Of a DNA stretch of 64,000 nucleotides, positions 17,732 to 27,795 are shown piece by piece. The position numbers were made by a program, and so were the translations under genes. Origin of the DNA: an uncultured Prevotellaceae bacterium (GTDB taxonomy: Bacteria > Bacteroidota > Bacteroidia > Bacteroidales > Bacteroidaceae). Position 1 is the first letter of the stretch, and every line of letters begins with the position of its first letter. The stretch is from the NCBI GenBank assembly GCA_902799765.1, contig CADCBZ010000049.1, forward strand, positions 18,179 to 82,178, in the 5' to 3' direction. Under the pieces are notes generated by a model. It saw only the letters and a list, made by a program, of their open reading frames with translations. It was not told the origin of the DNA and made no database searches.

Positions 17732-19052
17732 ATGTCAAAACTGGAAAGAGCAAGTTTCGGCAGTAAACTTGGTGTGATTCTAGCGACAGCAGGTTCTGCT
17801 GTAGGACTGGGTAATATCTGGCGTTTCCCCTATATGACGGGTCAGAACGGTGGAGCTGTGTTCATTATCATCTACGTCTTCTGTGTGTTGTTGCTTGGCA
17901 TCCCCTGTATGGTCAGCGAATTCATTATCGGTCGTCATGGACAATCCAATACGGCACGGGCATTCAGTAAGATCTCCGGTGGTTCTGCTTGGACGCTGAT
18001 CGGTTATATGGGTGTGTTGACTGGTTTCCTGATATCCAGTTACTATGCTGTGGTCTCAGGATGGTGTCTTGAATACGTATGGGCCTCGCTTCTTGGAAAA
18101 CTACAAGGCGATCCGGCATATATCAGTTCTTATTTCGAGACTTTCTCTCAGGATCCGGTCAAGCCTGTGTTCTGGACATTCCTTATCCTCCTGGCTACTT
18201 ATCTGATTATTGAGAACGGCGTGCGTGATGGTATTGAGCGGGCTTCAAAATTCATGATGCCTATCCTCTTTATCTTATTGCTGATCATCGTGGTGGCCTC
18301 TTGCATGTTGCCTAATGCAGATAAAGGTATAGAATTCCTACTGAGTCCTGATATCTCAAAGGTGAATGGCGACGTGTTCCTTGCTGCTCTCGGACAGTCG
18401 TTCTATTCCCTCAGCATCGCCATGGGCTGTATCTGTACATATGCCAGTTATTTCTCTAAACATACCAGTGGCATTACTTGCAGGTTTGGTTATCTTCCCT
18501 GCTGCTTTTTCTGTAGGTACGAATCCTGACAGTGGTCCCTCGTTGCTCTTTATTACTTTGCCCAATGTATTCCAACAGGCCTTTAGTGCTATTCCTGGTT
18601 TGGGTTACATCATAGCCATGCTGTTCTATATCCTTCTGTCAATGGCAGCCTTGACGTCTTTGATGTCATTGCATGAGGTGAGTACGGCATTTCTGGAAGA
18701 GGAGATGGGAACCACCCGTAAGAGTGCAGCCTTGATTGTCGCTATTAGTTGCATGTTTTTAGCCATCTTCTGTTCCCTTTCTCTGGGTGCTGTGGAGCGT
18801 TACCACTTCTTTGGTATGTCACTATTCAGTCTCTTCGACTTTGTCACAGGACAGTTGTTCTTGCCTATCGTGGGCTTCCTAACCTGCATCCTGATTGGTT
18901 GGTTTGTGCCCCATAAGATTGTGCGCGATGAATTCACCAATAGGGGAACACTTGATAATGGTGGTTTGTTCCATATTTATCTCTTCCTGGTGAAATATGT
19001 GTGTCCCATTTGTATCTTGTTTATTTTCCTTCGTCAGTTTGGGCTGCTTTAA
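17732..19052 (+). CDS. sodium-dependent symporter of the SNF family, copy 1, frame-disrupted
   Basis: Neurotransmitter:sodium symporter (LeuT fold), probably importing an amino acid with Na+. The signature GVILATAGSAVGLGNIWRFP opens TM1, followed by YMTGQNGGAVF. The frame breaks at 18466-18469 after SYFSKHT and resumes at VALLAGLVIFPAAFSVG. Alignment to copy 2 shows that 15 residues (YLLCSATQIALLDSG in copy 2) are absent, a 44-nt loss. The start at 17732 fits the family N-terminus; an in-frame ATG at 17717 is possible but lies very near the predicted transcription start. Copy 2 follows with no gap. Confidence 0.88.
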
Positions 19053-20365
19053 ATGGAGGGAAGAGGCGTATTCGGTAGTAAAATAGCCATAGTCCTTGCT
19101 ACGGCAGGTTCTGCTGTAGGTTTGGGTAATGTGTGGCGTTTCCCCTTTATGACAGGGCAGAATGGAGGAGCGGCCTTTATCCTGGTTTATTTCGGATGCG
19201 TGTTGCTGCTGGGTATTCCTGGAATGGTCAGCGAGTTTCTAATTGGCCGATATGCCCAGTCAAATGCAGCCTCGGTTATCTGGGTATTCTGACATCTACG
19301 ATCATCCTGGGTTTCTATGCAGTAGTGGCTGGCTGGTGCCTGCAGTATCTGTATGCATCGATTGTTGGTCAGTTGAATGGCGATGCAGCCTATGTCGTCA
19401 ACTACTTCAAGACTTTCTCCAGTGATCCGTTCTGGCCTTGTCTGTGGGCTGTGGTCTTCGTATTGATCACGCATTTCGTGGTGGCACGTGGTGTGAATAA
19501 AGGGATTGAACGGGTTGCCAAACTGTTAATGCCACTGCTCCTGCTGTTGTTGATCATCATTGTGGTGGCCTCTTGTCTGTTGCCTGGTGCAGAGAAGGGA
19601 ATCTCTTTTTTGCTGAAGCCCGACTTCTCGAAGGTGAGTACGAATGTATTTCTGGAGGCTTTAGGACAGGCGTTCTTCTCCCTGAGTCTGGGAACAGCCT
19701 GCCTGTGTACTTATGGCTCCTATTTCAAACGCGATACTTATCTGTTGTGTTCTGCCACTCAGATTGCATTACTCGACTCAGGTATTGCCGTCCTGGCTGG
19801 TCTGATGATCTTTCCTGCAGCCTTCTCTGTGGGCGTACAACCAGATAGTGGTCCGTCGTTGATATTTATCACATTACCTAATGTGTTCCAGCAGGCATTT
19901 AGTGGAATGCCTGTGGTGGGTTATGTCATCTCTATCATGTTTTATGCACTGTTGGTGTTCGCGGCTCTGACCTCCACAGTCTCTATGCATGAGATCGGTA
20001 CGGCCTTCTTCCATGAGGAATTGAAGATCTCGCGCCAGCATGCTGCTTGGATATTGACATCCGTCTGTGCATTGTTGGCTATATTCTGCTCGTTCTCTGT
20101 TGGTGCCTATAGCGGATTACAACTCTTCGGAATGTCACTGATGGATTTCTGTGATTTCCTGACAGCCCAACTGATGCTGCCGACAGGCGCATTCCTGACG
20201 AGTATTATGCTGGGATGGTTTGTGAGTGAGAAACTGTTAAGGGATGAGTTTACAAATGGCGGAACGATCGGCCACTCCTTTTTCTATGTATGGCGCTTTA
20301 CCATTCGTTTTATTGTGCCCATCTGCATCCTCTTGATTTTCCTCCATCAGTTCGGCATTCTATGA
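19053..20365 (+). CDS. sodium-dependent symporter of the SNF family, copy 2, frame-disrupted
   Basis: Tandem paralogue of the preceding gene, with ATG immediately after its TAA. GVFGSKIAIVLATAGSAVGL and NVWRFPFMTGQNGG mark TM1. The frame breaks at 19270-19274 after GRYAQSNAA and resumes at GYLGILTSTIILGFYAVVAG. Copy 1 has 15 further residues here (RAFSKISGGSAWTLI), so 43 nt are missing. The remainder to FLHQFGIL is intact and supplies the segment lacking in copy 1. Substrate unknown; tandem copies may differ in specificity. Confidence 0.88.
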
Positions 20366-21237
20366 TGCGGGAATTTTTTTATCTTCAGAAATCCGATCGT
20401 AAGGTGATACTCGCCTTACTGACTGTGATTGTGATAGCATTAGGAATAATCTTATTCACTGGTAGTCCCAGTACTTCTAGTATTTCTGGAACTTCTAGAG
20501 ATTCTAGCCATGTTAGAAATGTCAGCAACTCTTCTCTTCCCACTCGGCAGGTCGAACGTTTCTTTTTTGACCCCAATACTGCAGACAGTGCCCAATTACG
20601 ACGGTTGGGGCTTCAGACTTGGCAGATTAGGAATATTTATAAATACCGTGCAGCTGGTGGTATCTATCGTGAGAAGACTGACTTTGCCCGCCTCTATGGC
20701 TTGACAGTGAAGGAGTATCGTGAATTGGAACCTTATATCCGTATCTCATCGGATTACCTGCCTGCTGCGACGTTGGTAAAGGAAAGCGCATCAGCCACTG
20801 CTAAGCATGACACCACGTTTGTGCATCATTATCCTCAGAAGATTGCAGAGACGGCGCATGTGGTCCTGAATACGGCTGACACCACAGAACTGATGACAGT
20901 ACCTGGCATCGGTCCATATTTTGCCAGAAAGATCGTACAGTATGGACAACGTCTGGGAGGATATGTAAACGTTGATCAACTCGATGAAATCGAGAATTTT
21001 CCTGCAGAGTCCAAACGCTTTCTCGTTGTTGAGGGAGCCACTCCGCAGAAGTTGAATGTCAATAAACTGACCTTGAATGAACTGAAACGTCACCCTTACA
21101 TTAACTTTTATCAGGCGAAGGATATTACCGATTATCGCCGTCTGCACGGACCTTTGCACTCTCTCAATGATCTCCGGCTCTCACGCGATTTCCCTCCTGA
21201 GGTCATCACCCGCCTGCTCCCCTATGTGGAGTTCTAA
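20362..21237 (+). CDS. ComEA-like helix-hairpin-helix protein
   Basis: A 291-residue protein with one N-terminal membrane anchor (VILALLTVIVIALGIILF), a Ser/Thr-rich linker encoded by a 9-nt-periodic DNA tract (20463-20510), and repeated helix-hairpin-helix units: LNTADTTELMTVPGIGPYFA, FDPNTADSAQLRRLGLQTWQ and LNVNKLTLNELKRHPYINF. Proteins of this type bind DNA non-specifically; ComEA serves DNA uptake, but the Bacteroidota versions are not well studied. The ATG at 20362 overlaps the symporter stop by 4 nt. Confidence 0.82.
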   Translation: MMREFFYLQKSDRKVILALLTVIVIALGIILFTGSPSTSSISGTSRDSSHVRNVSNSSLPTRQVERFFFDPNTADSAQLRRLGLQTWQIRNIYKYRAAGGIYREKTDFARLYGLTVKEYRELEPYIRISSDYLPAATLVKESASATAKHDTTFVHHYPQKIAETAHVVLNTADTTELMTVPGIGPYFARKIVQYGQRLGGYVNVDQLDEIENFPAESKRFLVVEGATPQKLNVNKLTLNELKRHPYINFYQAKDITDYRRLHGPLHSLNDLRLSRDFPPEVITRLLPYVEF

Positions 21238-21250
21238 AGGTGGTTTTTTA

Positions 21251-21309
21251 TTCCCAACGTGGGAATGTTTTGTTCCCAGTGTGGGAACATTTCATTCCCA
21301 GTGTGGGAA
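21251..21309. repeat. three TTCCCAnnnTGGGAA palindromes at 22-nt spacing
   Basis: TTCCCAACGTGGGAA (21251-21265), TTCCCAGTGTGGGAA (21273-21287) and the same 15-mer again (21295-21309) start exactly 22 nt apart, separated by 7-nt spacers. They lie between the comEA-like stop and the tatA promoter. Confidence 0.8.
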
Positions 21310-21338
21310 CAATTTGTTTTCAAAAAGTCGCCGTAAAG

Positions 21339-21370
21339 TTTGGTGCTTTCGGCTTTTTTGATTAACTTTG
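21339..21370 (+). promoter_or_regulatory. tat operon promoter
   Basis: TTTG (21339-21342), 20 nt, TAACTTTG (21363-21370). Confidence 0.7.
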
Positions 21371-21384
21371 CCCACGTATACTAA

Positions 21385-21591
21385 ATGCTTAAGATTATGT
21401 TTGGATCGCAATTACTTTTTATGAACTTAGGCCCCACTGAGATTCTGATCATCGCATTTGTTGTTCTACTTCTCTTTGGCGGCAAGAAGATCCCAGAACT
21501 GATGAAAGGACTGGGTAAAGGCGTGAAGAATTTCAAGGAGGGCATGAATGAGGTGACAGACGTCACGAAGGAAGAGAAAAAGGATGAGTGA
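21385..21591 (+). CDS. tatA: twin-arginine translocase subunit TatA/E
   Basis: Small Tat pore component. One membrane helix ([15 protein letters not shown]) is followed by the [16 protein letters not shown] hinge and amphipathic helix, then a charged tail (VTKEEKKDE). The start is uncertain: ATGs at 21385, 21397 and 21421 are all in frame, and the predicted transcript begins at about 21377. It overlaps tatC by 8 nt. Confidence 0.9.
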   Translation: MLKIMFGSQLLFMNLGPTEILIIAFVVLLLFGGKKIPELMKGLGKGVKNFKEGMNEVTDVTKEEKKDE

Positions 21592-22330
21592 AGTCCCACC
21601 AATGACCTTCTGGGATCATCTTGACGAACTGCGCTCTGTTCTTATTCGGATTCTCGTAGTGACAGTTCTGATTGCTGCATTTGCCTTCTGTCTGAAAGAT
21701 GAGTTGTTTGCTGTGGTGTTAGCACCCCGTACCAGCGATTTCATCACTTATAGGCTGATGGGCGTGGAACCGTTCAGTATCCATCTGATGAACACGGGTT
21801 TGACGGAGCAGTTTATGATTCATATGAAGACCGCCTTCTATGCGGGTGTATTAGTGGCTTCACCTTATATATTATATGTACTCTTCCGATTTGTGTCACC
21901 AGCGCTCTATGACAATGAGAAAAGATACGCCACATTGCTTGTGGGCACTGGCTATGTGATGTTCATGTTGGGAACGGTTCTCAATTACCTGCTCATTTTC
22001 CCTTTGACGGTGAAGTTTCTTGGAACCTATCAGGTGAGTCCCGACGTTGCGAATATGCTGACATTGCAGTCGTATATCGATACGCTGTTGATGATGTGTC
22101 TTATGATGGGTATCATCTTTGAACTACCAGTGGTTAGTTGGCTCTTGGGTAAGATGGGCTTGATCAATGCCTCAATGATGCAGAAATGGCGCAAACATGC
22201 TATCGTGACGATACTTGTGGCTGCTGCGATCATTACGCCGACGACAGATGCCTTCACGCTGTTCGTTGTTGCTCTGCCGATATGGCTGCTCTATGAACTG
22301 AGCATCCTGATTGTGAAACTCAACGGGTAA
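21584..22330 (+). CDS. tatC: twin-arginine translocase subunit TatC
   Basis: A 248-residue six-helix receptor for twin-arginine signal peptides. The N-terminal [17 protein letters not shown] motif is diagnostic, as are the [15 protein letters not shown] and [15 protein letters not shown] segments and the final [20 protein letters not shown]. With tatA it forms a minimal Tat system. The last gene of this run has an obvious Tat signal, so translocase and a substrate are encoded together. Confidence 0.95.
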   Translation: MSEVPPMTFWDHLDELRSVLIRILVVTVLIAAFAFCLKDELFAVVLAPRTSDFITYRLMGVEPFSIHLMNTGLTEQFMIHMKTAFYAGVLVASPYILYVLFRFVSPALYDNEKRYATLLVGTGYVMFMLGTVLNYLLIFPLTVKFLGTYQVSPDVANMLTLQSYIDTLLMMCLMMGIIFELPVVSWLLGKMGLINASMMQKWRKHAIVTILVAAAIITPTTDAFTLFVVALPIWLLYELSILIVKLNG

Positions 22331-22361
22331 AGAAGTGAAACTAAACAAATATGAGATAACC

Positions 22362-23837
22362 ATGTTACGTAAAATCAGAACAATCCTCGCAGCTGTGGTT
22401 TTCGTACTGATAACCCTGCTCTTCCTCGATTTCACGGGGACGCTGCATTGTTGGCTGGGATGGCTCGCTAAGATCCAGTTCCTGCCTGCCGTGATGGCAC
22501 TCAATGTCATTGTCGTTGTGGCACTTGTCCTACTGACACTCGTCTTCGGACGTATCTACTGCTCCGTTATCTGCCCGTTAGGCATCTTTCAGGATGTCTT
22601 GGCCCGATTCCATCGGAAGAAGAACAAGTACAGTTACTCCGCAGAATTGAAATGGCTGCGCTATCCGATGCTGATGGTGTTTGTCATTGCCGGTGTGTCT
22701 GGTGTGGGTTCATTGTTCCAGTTGCTGGCACCATATAGCGCCTATGGTCGTATAGCCACAATGATCTTCCAGCCTATCTGGAAATTCGGCAATAACCTGT
22801 TGGCGATGGTGGCAGAACATTATGAGAGCTATGCTTTCTATAGTGTGGATACCTGGATGCGCTCATTGCCTGTATTTATCATAGCTGCCGTGACAGTGGT
22901 GGTACTCTTTGTATTAGCATGGCGTGGTGGACGTACTTATTGTAATACGATCTGCCCTGTGGGAACCATCCTCTCTTTCTTTGCCCGTTTCTCATGGTTG
23001 AAGATCCGTTTCGATGCCGATAAGTGCAAGAACTGCTCCCTCTGTTCGAAGAACTGCAAGGCTGCTTGTATCGACTTCAAGACTCACACGGTGGATTACA
23101 GCCGTTGCGTGGTTTGTGGTAACTGTATCGACAGTTGTAAGTTTGGGGCTCTGAAGTATTCTTGTCAGACTAGTCGAACTAGTGGTCCTAGTAGTTCTAG
23201 TCCAGTCGATACCTCTAAGCGCTCATTCCTTCTGGCCTCTGCTCTGGTGACAACAGCTGCGATGGCTCAAAAGAAGGAGAAACTCATGGATGGTGGCTTG
23301 GCGGATATAGAAGATAAAGTGGCTCCTAAACGCCAGTCACCATTGACGCCTCCAGGTTCTCTTTCGGTCGTTCATTATGCTCAGCATTGTACGGGTTGTC
23401 TGCTCTGTGTATCGGAATGTCCCAATCAAGTGCTTCGTCCGTCTTCAGATCTGATGCACTTGATGTTGCCTTTGATGTCATATGAGCATGGCTATTGTCG
23501 CCCTGAGTGTACGAGGTGTTCTGAGGTCTGTCCTGCAGGGGCGATTATAAAGGTTGACAAGGCAGAGAAATCATCCGTTCAGATCGGTCATGCCGTATGG
23601 ATTAAGAAGAATTGTGTGGTACTGACCGATGAGGTGGAGTGTGGTAACTGTGCCCGCCATTGTCCTTCTGGTGCTATTGAGATGGTGCCGCTCGATCCGA
23701 ATAACGAGGAGTCTCCGATGGTTCCTGCCATCAACGAGGCTGCCTGTATCGGTTGTGGCGCCTGTGAGTATGTGTGTCCGTCGCGTCCGTTCTCGGCTAT
23801 CTACGTTGAGGGACATGAAGTGCATAAACATATATAA
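22362..23837 (+). CDS. multi-[4Fe-4S] membrane ferredoxin (NapH/RdxA-like)
   Basis: A 491-residue electron-transfer protein. The N-terminal half has about five membrane helices and two copies of the NapH-type motif (IYCSVICPLGIFQD and TYCNTICPVGTILS). Ferredoxin-type clusters follow: CKNCSLCSKNCKAAC, CVVCGNCIDSC, CTGCLLCVSECP, CTRCSEVCPAGAI, CGNCARHCPSGAI and CIGCGACEYVCP. Between them a hydrophobic segment (RSFLLASALVTTAAMA) resembles an internal Tat-like signal or anchor. A GTG at 22335 is in frame, but the ATG at 22362 matches family N-termini. It probably passes electrons from the quinone pool to a periplasmic partner, perhaps the reductase encoded next. Confidence 0.85.
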   Translation: MLRKIRTILAAVVFVLITLLFLDFTGTLHCWLGWLAKIQFLPAVMALNVIVVVALVLLTLVFGRIYCSVICPLGIFQDVLARFHRKKNKYSYSAELKWLRYPMLMVFVIAGVSGVGSLFQLLAPYSAYGRIATMIFQPIWKFGNNLLAMVAEHYESYAFYSVDTWMRSLPVFIIAAVTVVVLFVLAWRGGRTYCNTICPVGTILSFFARFSWLKIRFDADKCKNCSLCSKNCKAACIDFKTHTVDYSRCVVCGNCIDSCKFGALKYSCQTSRTSGPSSSSPVDTSKRSFLLASALVTTAAMAQKKEKLMDGGLADIEDKVAPKRQSPLTPPGSLSVVHYAQHCTGCLLCVSECPNQVLRPSSDLMHLMLPLMSYEHGYCRPECTRCSEVCPAGAIIKVDKAEKSSVQIGHAVWIKKNCVVLTDEVECGNCARHCPSGAIEMVPLDPNNEESPMVPAINEAACIGCGACEYVCPSRPFSAIYVEGHEVHKHI

Positions 23838-23852
23838 TAAGGAGGATACATC

Positions 23853-25265
23853 ATGGAAAAGAAGAATATTTCGCGCCGCTCGTTTTTGAAGCTGTTTGGA
23901 GCAGGTAGTGTTGCCACTGCTGCAGCGCTTACCGGTTGCAAGAAAGGTAATAAGGCAGAGAGTCAGGCTGCTGAGGAATATAAGAATCAGGTGGAACCGT
24001 CAGTTGGCAAAATGACCTATCGGGAGAATCCCAAGACCAAGGAGAAGGTTTCTATCTTAGGCTATGGCATGATGCGCCTGCCGACGAAAGTTGATAACAG
24101 CGATGAGTTTGATCAGGATATGATCAACAAGCAGATTGACTATGCCATCGAACACGGCATGAACTACTTCGACACCTCTCCTGTCTATTGTCAGGGCAAG
24201 TCGGAGCATTGTACTGGTATCGCCCTCAGTCGTCATCAACGTAGTGAGTACTTCGTGGCAACGAAACTCTCGAACTTCAATCGCGACTACTGGGCTGCAG
24301 ATAAGGCAAAGGAAATGTACCACAACTCGATGAAGGAGCTGCAGGTTGACTATCTCGACTACTATCTGCTCCACGCCGTGGGTGGCAGTATGGATGAGTT
24401 TAATAGTCGCTATGTTGACAACGGCATTATGGACTACCTGCTGAAAGAGCGTGAGGCGGGTCGTATCCGTAACCTCGGCTTCTCGTTCCACGGTAAACAG
24501 GAGGTGTTTGATGAGGTGCTGGCTATGCATGACAAGTATCACTGGGACTTTGTGCAGATAGAGTTGAACTACCTCGACTGGGACTATGCCAACGAGATCA
24601 ATGACCGTAATGTCGATGCGAGTTACCTCTATGCAGAGTTACAGAAACGTGGTATCCCTGCTGTCATCATGGAACCCCTGTTAGGTGGTCGTTTGGCAAA
24701 TCTGCCGCAGTATCTGGCTACTGAACTGAAGAGTCATGCCCCTGAACGCAGTGTCGCTTCATGGGCTTTCCGTTATGCAGGTACGCCAGAAGGAGTGCTG
24801 ACCGTCCTGTCGGGTATGACCTATATGGAACATCTGAAAGACAATCTGCTGTCCTATTGTCCATTGGTTCCGTTGTCTGATGAGGAGATGCGTTATCTCG
24901 ATACGGAAGTAGCCCAGAAGATCGTCGGTCTGGAGAACATTCCCTGTAACGACTGTAAGTATTGTATGCCTTGTCCTTATGGCATCGATATACCAGCCAT
25001 CTTCATCCATTATAATAAGTGCAAGAATGAAGGATCATTGCCGATGGGGGCAGGTGATCAGGAGTATCGCCAGCATCGTCGCCAGTATCTCATATCCCTG
25101 GATCGGGTCGTACCGCGTGAGCGTCAGCCAGACCATTGTATCGGCTGTCATCAGTGCGAGCCTCATTGTCCGCAGAACATCCGTATCACTCGTGAACTCC
25201 ATAAGATCAGTGATATGATTGAAGAACTGAAGCGCAATCCTTCGGGTATAGAGTCTAAGGTATAA
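23853..25265 (+). CDS. Tat-exported aldo/keto reductase with C-terminal ferredoxin domain
   Basis: A 470-residue protein. The N-terminus has the twin-arginine motif SRRSFLKLF and then ALTGCKK, which fits a Tat lipoprotein. An aldo/keto reductase TIM barrel follows (YGMMRLPTKVDNSDEFDQD, FDTSPVYCQGKSE, DYLDYYLLHAVGG). The C-terminus carries CNDCKYCMPCPYGIDIP and CIGCHQCEPHCPQNIR, two [4Fe-4S] sites. A strong Shine-Dalgarno (AAGGAGG, 23839-23845) precedes the ATG, rare for this phylum. Being last after tatA, tatC and an iron-sulfur membrane protein, it is probably a folded periplasmic reductase fed by that protein. Confidence 0.87.
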   Translation: MEKKNISRRSFLKLFGAGSVATAAALTGCKKGNKAESQAAEEYKNQVEPSVGKMTYRENPKTKEKVSILGYGMMRLPTKVDNSDEFDQDMINKQIDYAIEHGMNYFDTSPVYCQGKSEHCTGIALSRHQRSEYFVATKLSNFNRDYWAADKAKEMYHNSMKELQVDYLDYYLLHAVGGSMDEFNSRYVDNGIMDYLLKEREAGRIRNLGFSFHGKQEVFDEVLAMHDKYHWDFVQIELNYLDWDYANEINDRNVDASYLYAELQKRGIPAVIMEPLLGGRLANLPQYLATELKSHAPERSVASWAFRYAGTPEGVLTVLSGMTYMEHLKDNLLSYCPLVPLSDEEMRYLDTEVAQKIVGLENIPCNDCKYCMPCPYGIDIPAIFIHYNKCKNEGSLPMGAGDQEYRQHRRQYLISLDRVVPRERQPDHCIGCHQCEPHCPQNIRITRELHKISDMIEELKRNPSGIESKV

Positions 25266-25288
25266 AATAGAGGGGGAAGGAGCGCCCT

Positions 25289-26611
25289 TTATGACACAAG
25301 CGAAGCCCGAATCTTAGAGGCAAAGTAAAAGGCAACCAACATTGAAGTGAAATCAACTATCGGCTGCACCCACATGCAGCCGAACAAAGGCCATAGCGCA
25401 TTCATGACAATGAGCAGGGGAATATCGACAACACCTTTTCGCAGGATACTGCAGATAAGGGCCTCTCGTGAACGCTCCATAGCTTGAAAGAGCGTGATGG
25501 AGGGATAGCACACCGCCATGAATGGCATGGCTACTACCTGTATCCGGAGAAAAGGTACGATGTATGATACCGTGAGCGACTCCTGTGTGAACAGCATGGC
25601 CAATTGGTATGCCCAAATTTCAAAGACAGTGAAGCACAGCATGGCAAATCCGAACGAAATGATACAGCCGCACTTGAACACGTGATTGCGCCGGGCAACG
25701 TTGCCCGACGAGTGGTTGTAGGCAAGCAGTGGTAGGATGCCTTGAGAAAGTCCGATGGTAAAGTAGAGCGGCAGATAGTCAAGCCGTTTCACAATGCCAA
25801 GGGCTGCTGTTGCCTCAGTGTTATATTGGGCAACAAAGTGTGTCAGGGCTGCTACGGCAACCACCGTCAGCATATATTGTATATAGTGCCTAGTGTAGCG
25901 CAGAAGCTGTGGTGCAAAGGTCAGCACACCAGTCTTTCGGCGACGCCAGATGACGACAATCAGCCACAATACCGAAACCATGTTTGATACTGCCGTGGCG
26001 ATACCTGCACCAACAATACCCATATTACCCATGCTCGGCAGCATGAGCAGAGGATCGAGCAGGCAATTCAATATACCTCCTGCCGAGATGCCGATGGAAG
26101 CCTGGAGTGCCATGCCCTCTGCTCTGACCAGATTGGCAAGCACGAGATTCATGATGACCGGTATGCCGCCGATGGTAATCACCCAGAACGCATACTCCTG
26201 GGCGGGGGCAAGGGTTCGTTCGTTGGCACCGATGAGGCTCAGTAGCATGTCGCTATACAACGGAAAGGACAAACAGCATACCAATGCCAGTATCATACCC
26301 ATCCAGAAGGTGATCGATGCCACGCGTTGCGCCCCTGTATAATCGTGCTTGCCCAGATGATTTGCAAACTGGCTTCCGCCGCCAACTCCAGGCAGGTTGC
26401 CGATGGCGGTCAGCATCAGATAGAGGGGCAGTACAATGGTAGCCGCCGCCACCAGTTCCGGCTTGTTCAGTCGTGCCAGGAAAAAAGTGTCTGCCCAGTT
26501 GTAGAGAAGAACTATCAGTTGAGCCACAATGGCTGGGATGCTTTGGGCTAGTACAGCCCTTGCAACAGGCATTCGCTCAAAGACTTCTATGTCAACCTTA
26601 TAGGAACGCAT
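25289..26611 (-). CDS. MATE-family efflux transporter
   Basis: A 440-residue multidrug/toxin extrusion (MATE/NorM) protein with twelve predicted membrane helices in two homologous halves. Typical segments are SIPAIVAQLIVLLYNWADTF in TM1, NLPGVGGGSQFANHLG and the second-half LGIVKRLDYLPLYFTIGLSQ. It uses a Na+ or H+ gradient to export organic cations or metabolites. It lies 8 nt after the FAD oxidoreductase gene in the same operon, so its cargo may be linked to those redox enzymes. Confidence 0.9.
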   Translation of the reverse strand: MRSYKVDIEVFERMPVARAVLAQSIPAIVAQLIVLLYNWADTFFLARLNKPELVAAATIVLPLYLMLTAIGNLPGVGGGSQFANHLGKHDYTGAQRVASITFWMGMILALVCCLSFPLYSDMLLSLIGANERTLAPAQEYAFWVITIGGIPVIMNLVLANLVRAEGMALQASIGISAGGILNCLLDPLLMLPSMGNMGIVGAGIATAVSNMVSVLWLIVVIWRRRKTGVLTFAPQLLRYTRHYIQYMLTVVAVAALTHFVAQYNTEATAALGIVKRLDYLPLYFTIGLSQGILPLLAYNHSSGNVARRNHVFKCGCIISFGFAMLCFTVFEIWAYQLAMLFTQESLTVSYIVPFLRIQVVAMPFMAVCYPSITLFQAMERSREALICSILRKGVVDIPLLIVMNALWPLFGCMWVQPIVDFTSMLVAFYFASKIRASLVS

Positions 26612-26619
26612 TTTAATAG

Positions 26620-27788
26620 CTACACATGTTCATTATACACTCCCAGTAGTCCAGCCTGTTCCACCCGCTGCCTGATGGCTTCAATGTCGGTGGTGTATAG
26701 CTGCTTTTCCTTCATGCGGTTGAAGTAGTTTCCTCCTGAGAAGGTAAAGCGCTCCATGGTGTCGTGCCTTTCCTTGATAGCACTGTTAGCCGCTGCAATG
26801 AGGTCGCCTACGGCAAGAGTCTGCGGCAGTGTCAGCAAGGGCTTGGCGGCAGTCAGTCGTGCAGCATTGTGACCAGCCAAGGTTCCCGTGGTAATGGCCT
26901 CTGTGTGACCTATAAACAGACCACTTTTCTCGCCGGCGCAAAGCAGGTTGCTGATACCATCCACAGTCATGGCATTTGAGCGGTAGGCTACTGAGAGGTA
27001 ACGTATGGAGTTGCCCTTGCTGCCAGCACATGGATCCACGTAACGGGCATTTTCCATGCCGGGCAGCCGCCTCAACTTCTCGACGGGATAGTAGCTGGTC
27101 ATGAGCTTGGCGTCGCCAGTATCGAGTAGGATCATATTCTCAGAGAAATCCTTGATGGCATATTGCTTACAGGCCTTAATCTTCAGTTTGTCGTAATTGA
27201 TCTCCTCCTTAGGAAGTGGTGTTCGCCCTGATAATCCTGACCTCCACAACGCTCAGTGATGCTGATGCGCGGACCAAAGGCTGGGCAGCGCAGCACGCAC
27301 ATGCAGCAGCCATTGCCGTATTTCAAGCAGTTACCCATTGGACCGGCACTGCCTGTAGTCTCAATGAAGACATCACCTTCGAAAAGGTCGCCAGAGTCGG
27401 AATAGACACCTTCCAACCGATTGTTATCACACGCTACATCGCAGATGTGTGTAGAGCAGCGTACATCAATGCCCATTTCCAAAACCAGCCTACGAACATG
27501 TGCCTCGATGGTGTTGACCGGATAGAGTGTGGTGTGATGATGACCAGGGAACTCCACGTTGCGGTGCAGCGCAATGCGGTCAATCAACTGGAACAGTTCG
27601 CCGCCTCCCAGTGCAATCATCTCTTCGGCAGCCGTGAACCGACCGTTGTTACGCATGATTCCACCTGCATTGCCACATCCCAGCAACATATCTGTTTTCT
27701 CTATCAGACAAACCTCGGCGCCAGCTTTTCTTGCTGCTATCGCAGCGGCTGTACCAGCCCATCCGCCTCCTATGATAATAACTCTCAT
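26620..27788 (-). CDS. FAD-dependent oxidoreductase, frame-disrupted
   Basis: Flavoprotein of the PF12831 type. The N-terminal dinucleotide-binding motif is VIIIGGGWAGTAAAIAARKAG with CLIEKTDMLLGCGNAGG. A Cys-rich stretch (GNGCCMCVLRCPAFGPRISI) may bind a cluster. The frame breaks at 27217-27224 after GGQDYQGE and resumes at PLPKEEINYDKLKIKACKQY. A segment normally present, perhaps some 30 residues, is missing. The C-terminal part has GISNLLCAGEKSGLFIGHTE and TGTLAGHNAARL, the FAD-binding closure. It starts 7 nt after the PyrK-like gene, with which it probably exchanges electrons. Confidence 0.83.
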
Positions 27789-27795
27789 ATAACGT

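Noticed and set aside
11600-19300. Programmed ribosomal frameshifting to explain the broken genes
   Set aside because: Residues are missing at the breaks compared with paralogues or families, and there are no common slippery sequences or pseudoknots.
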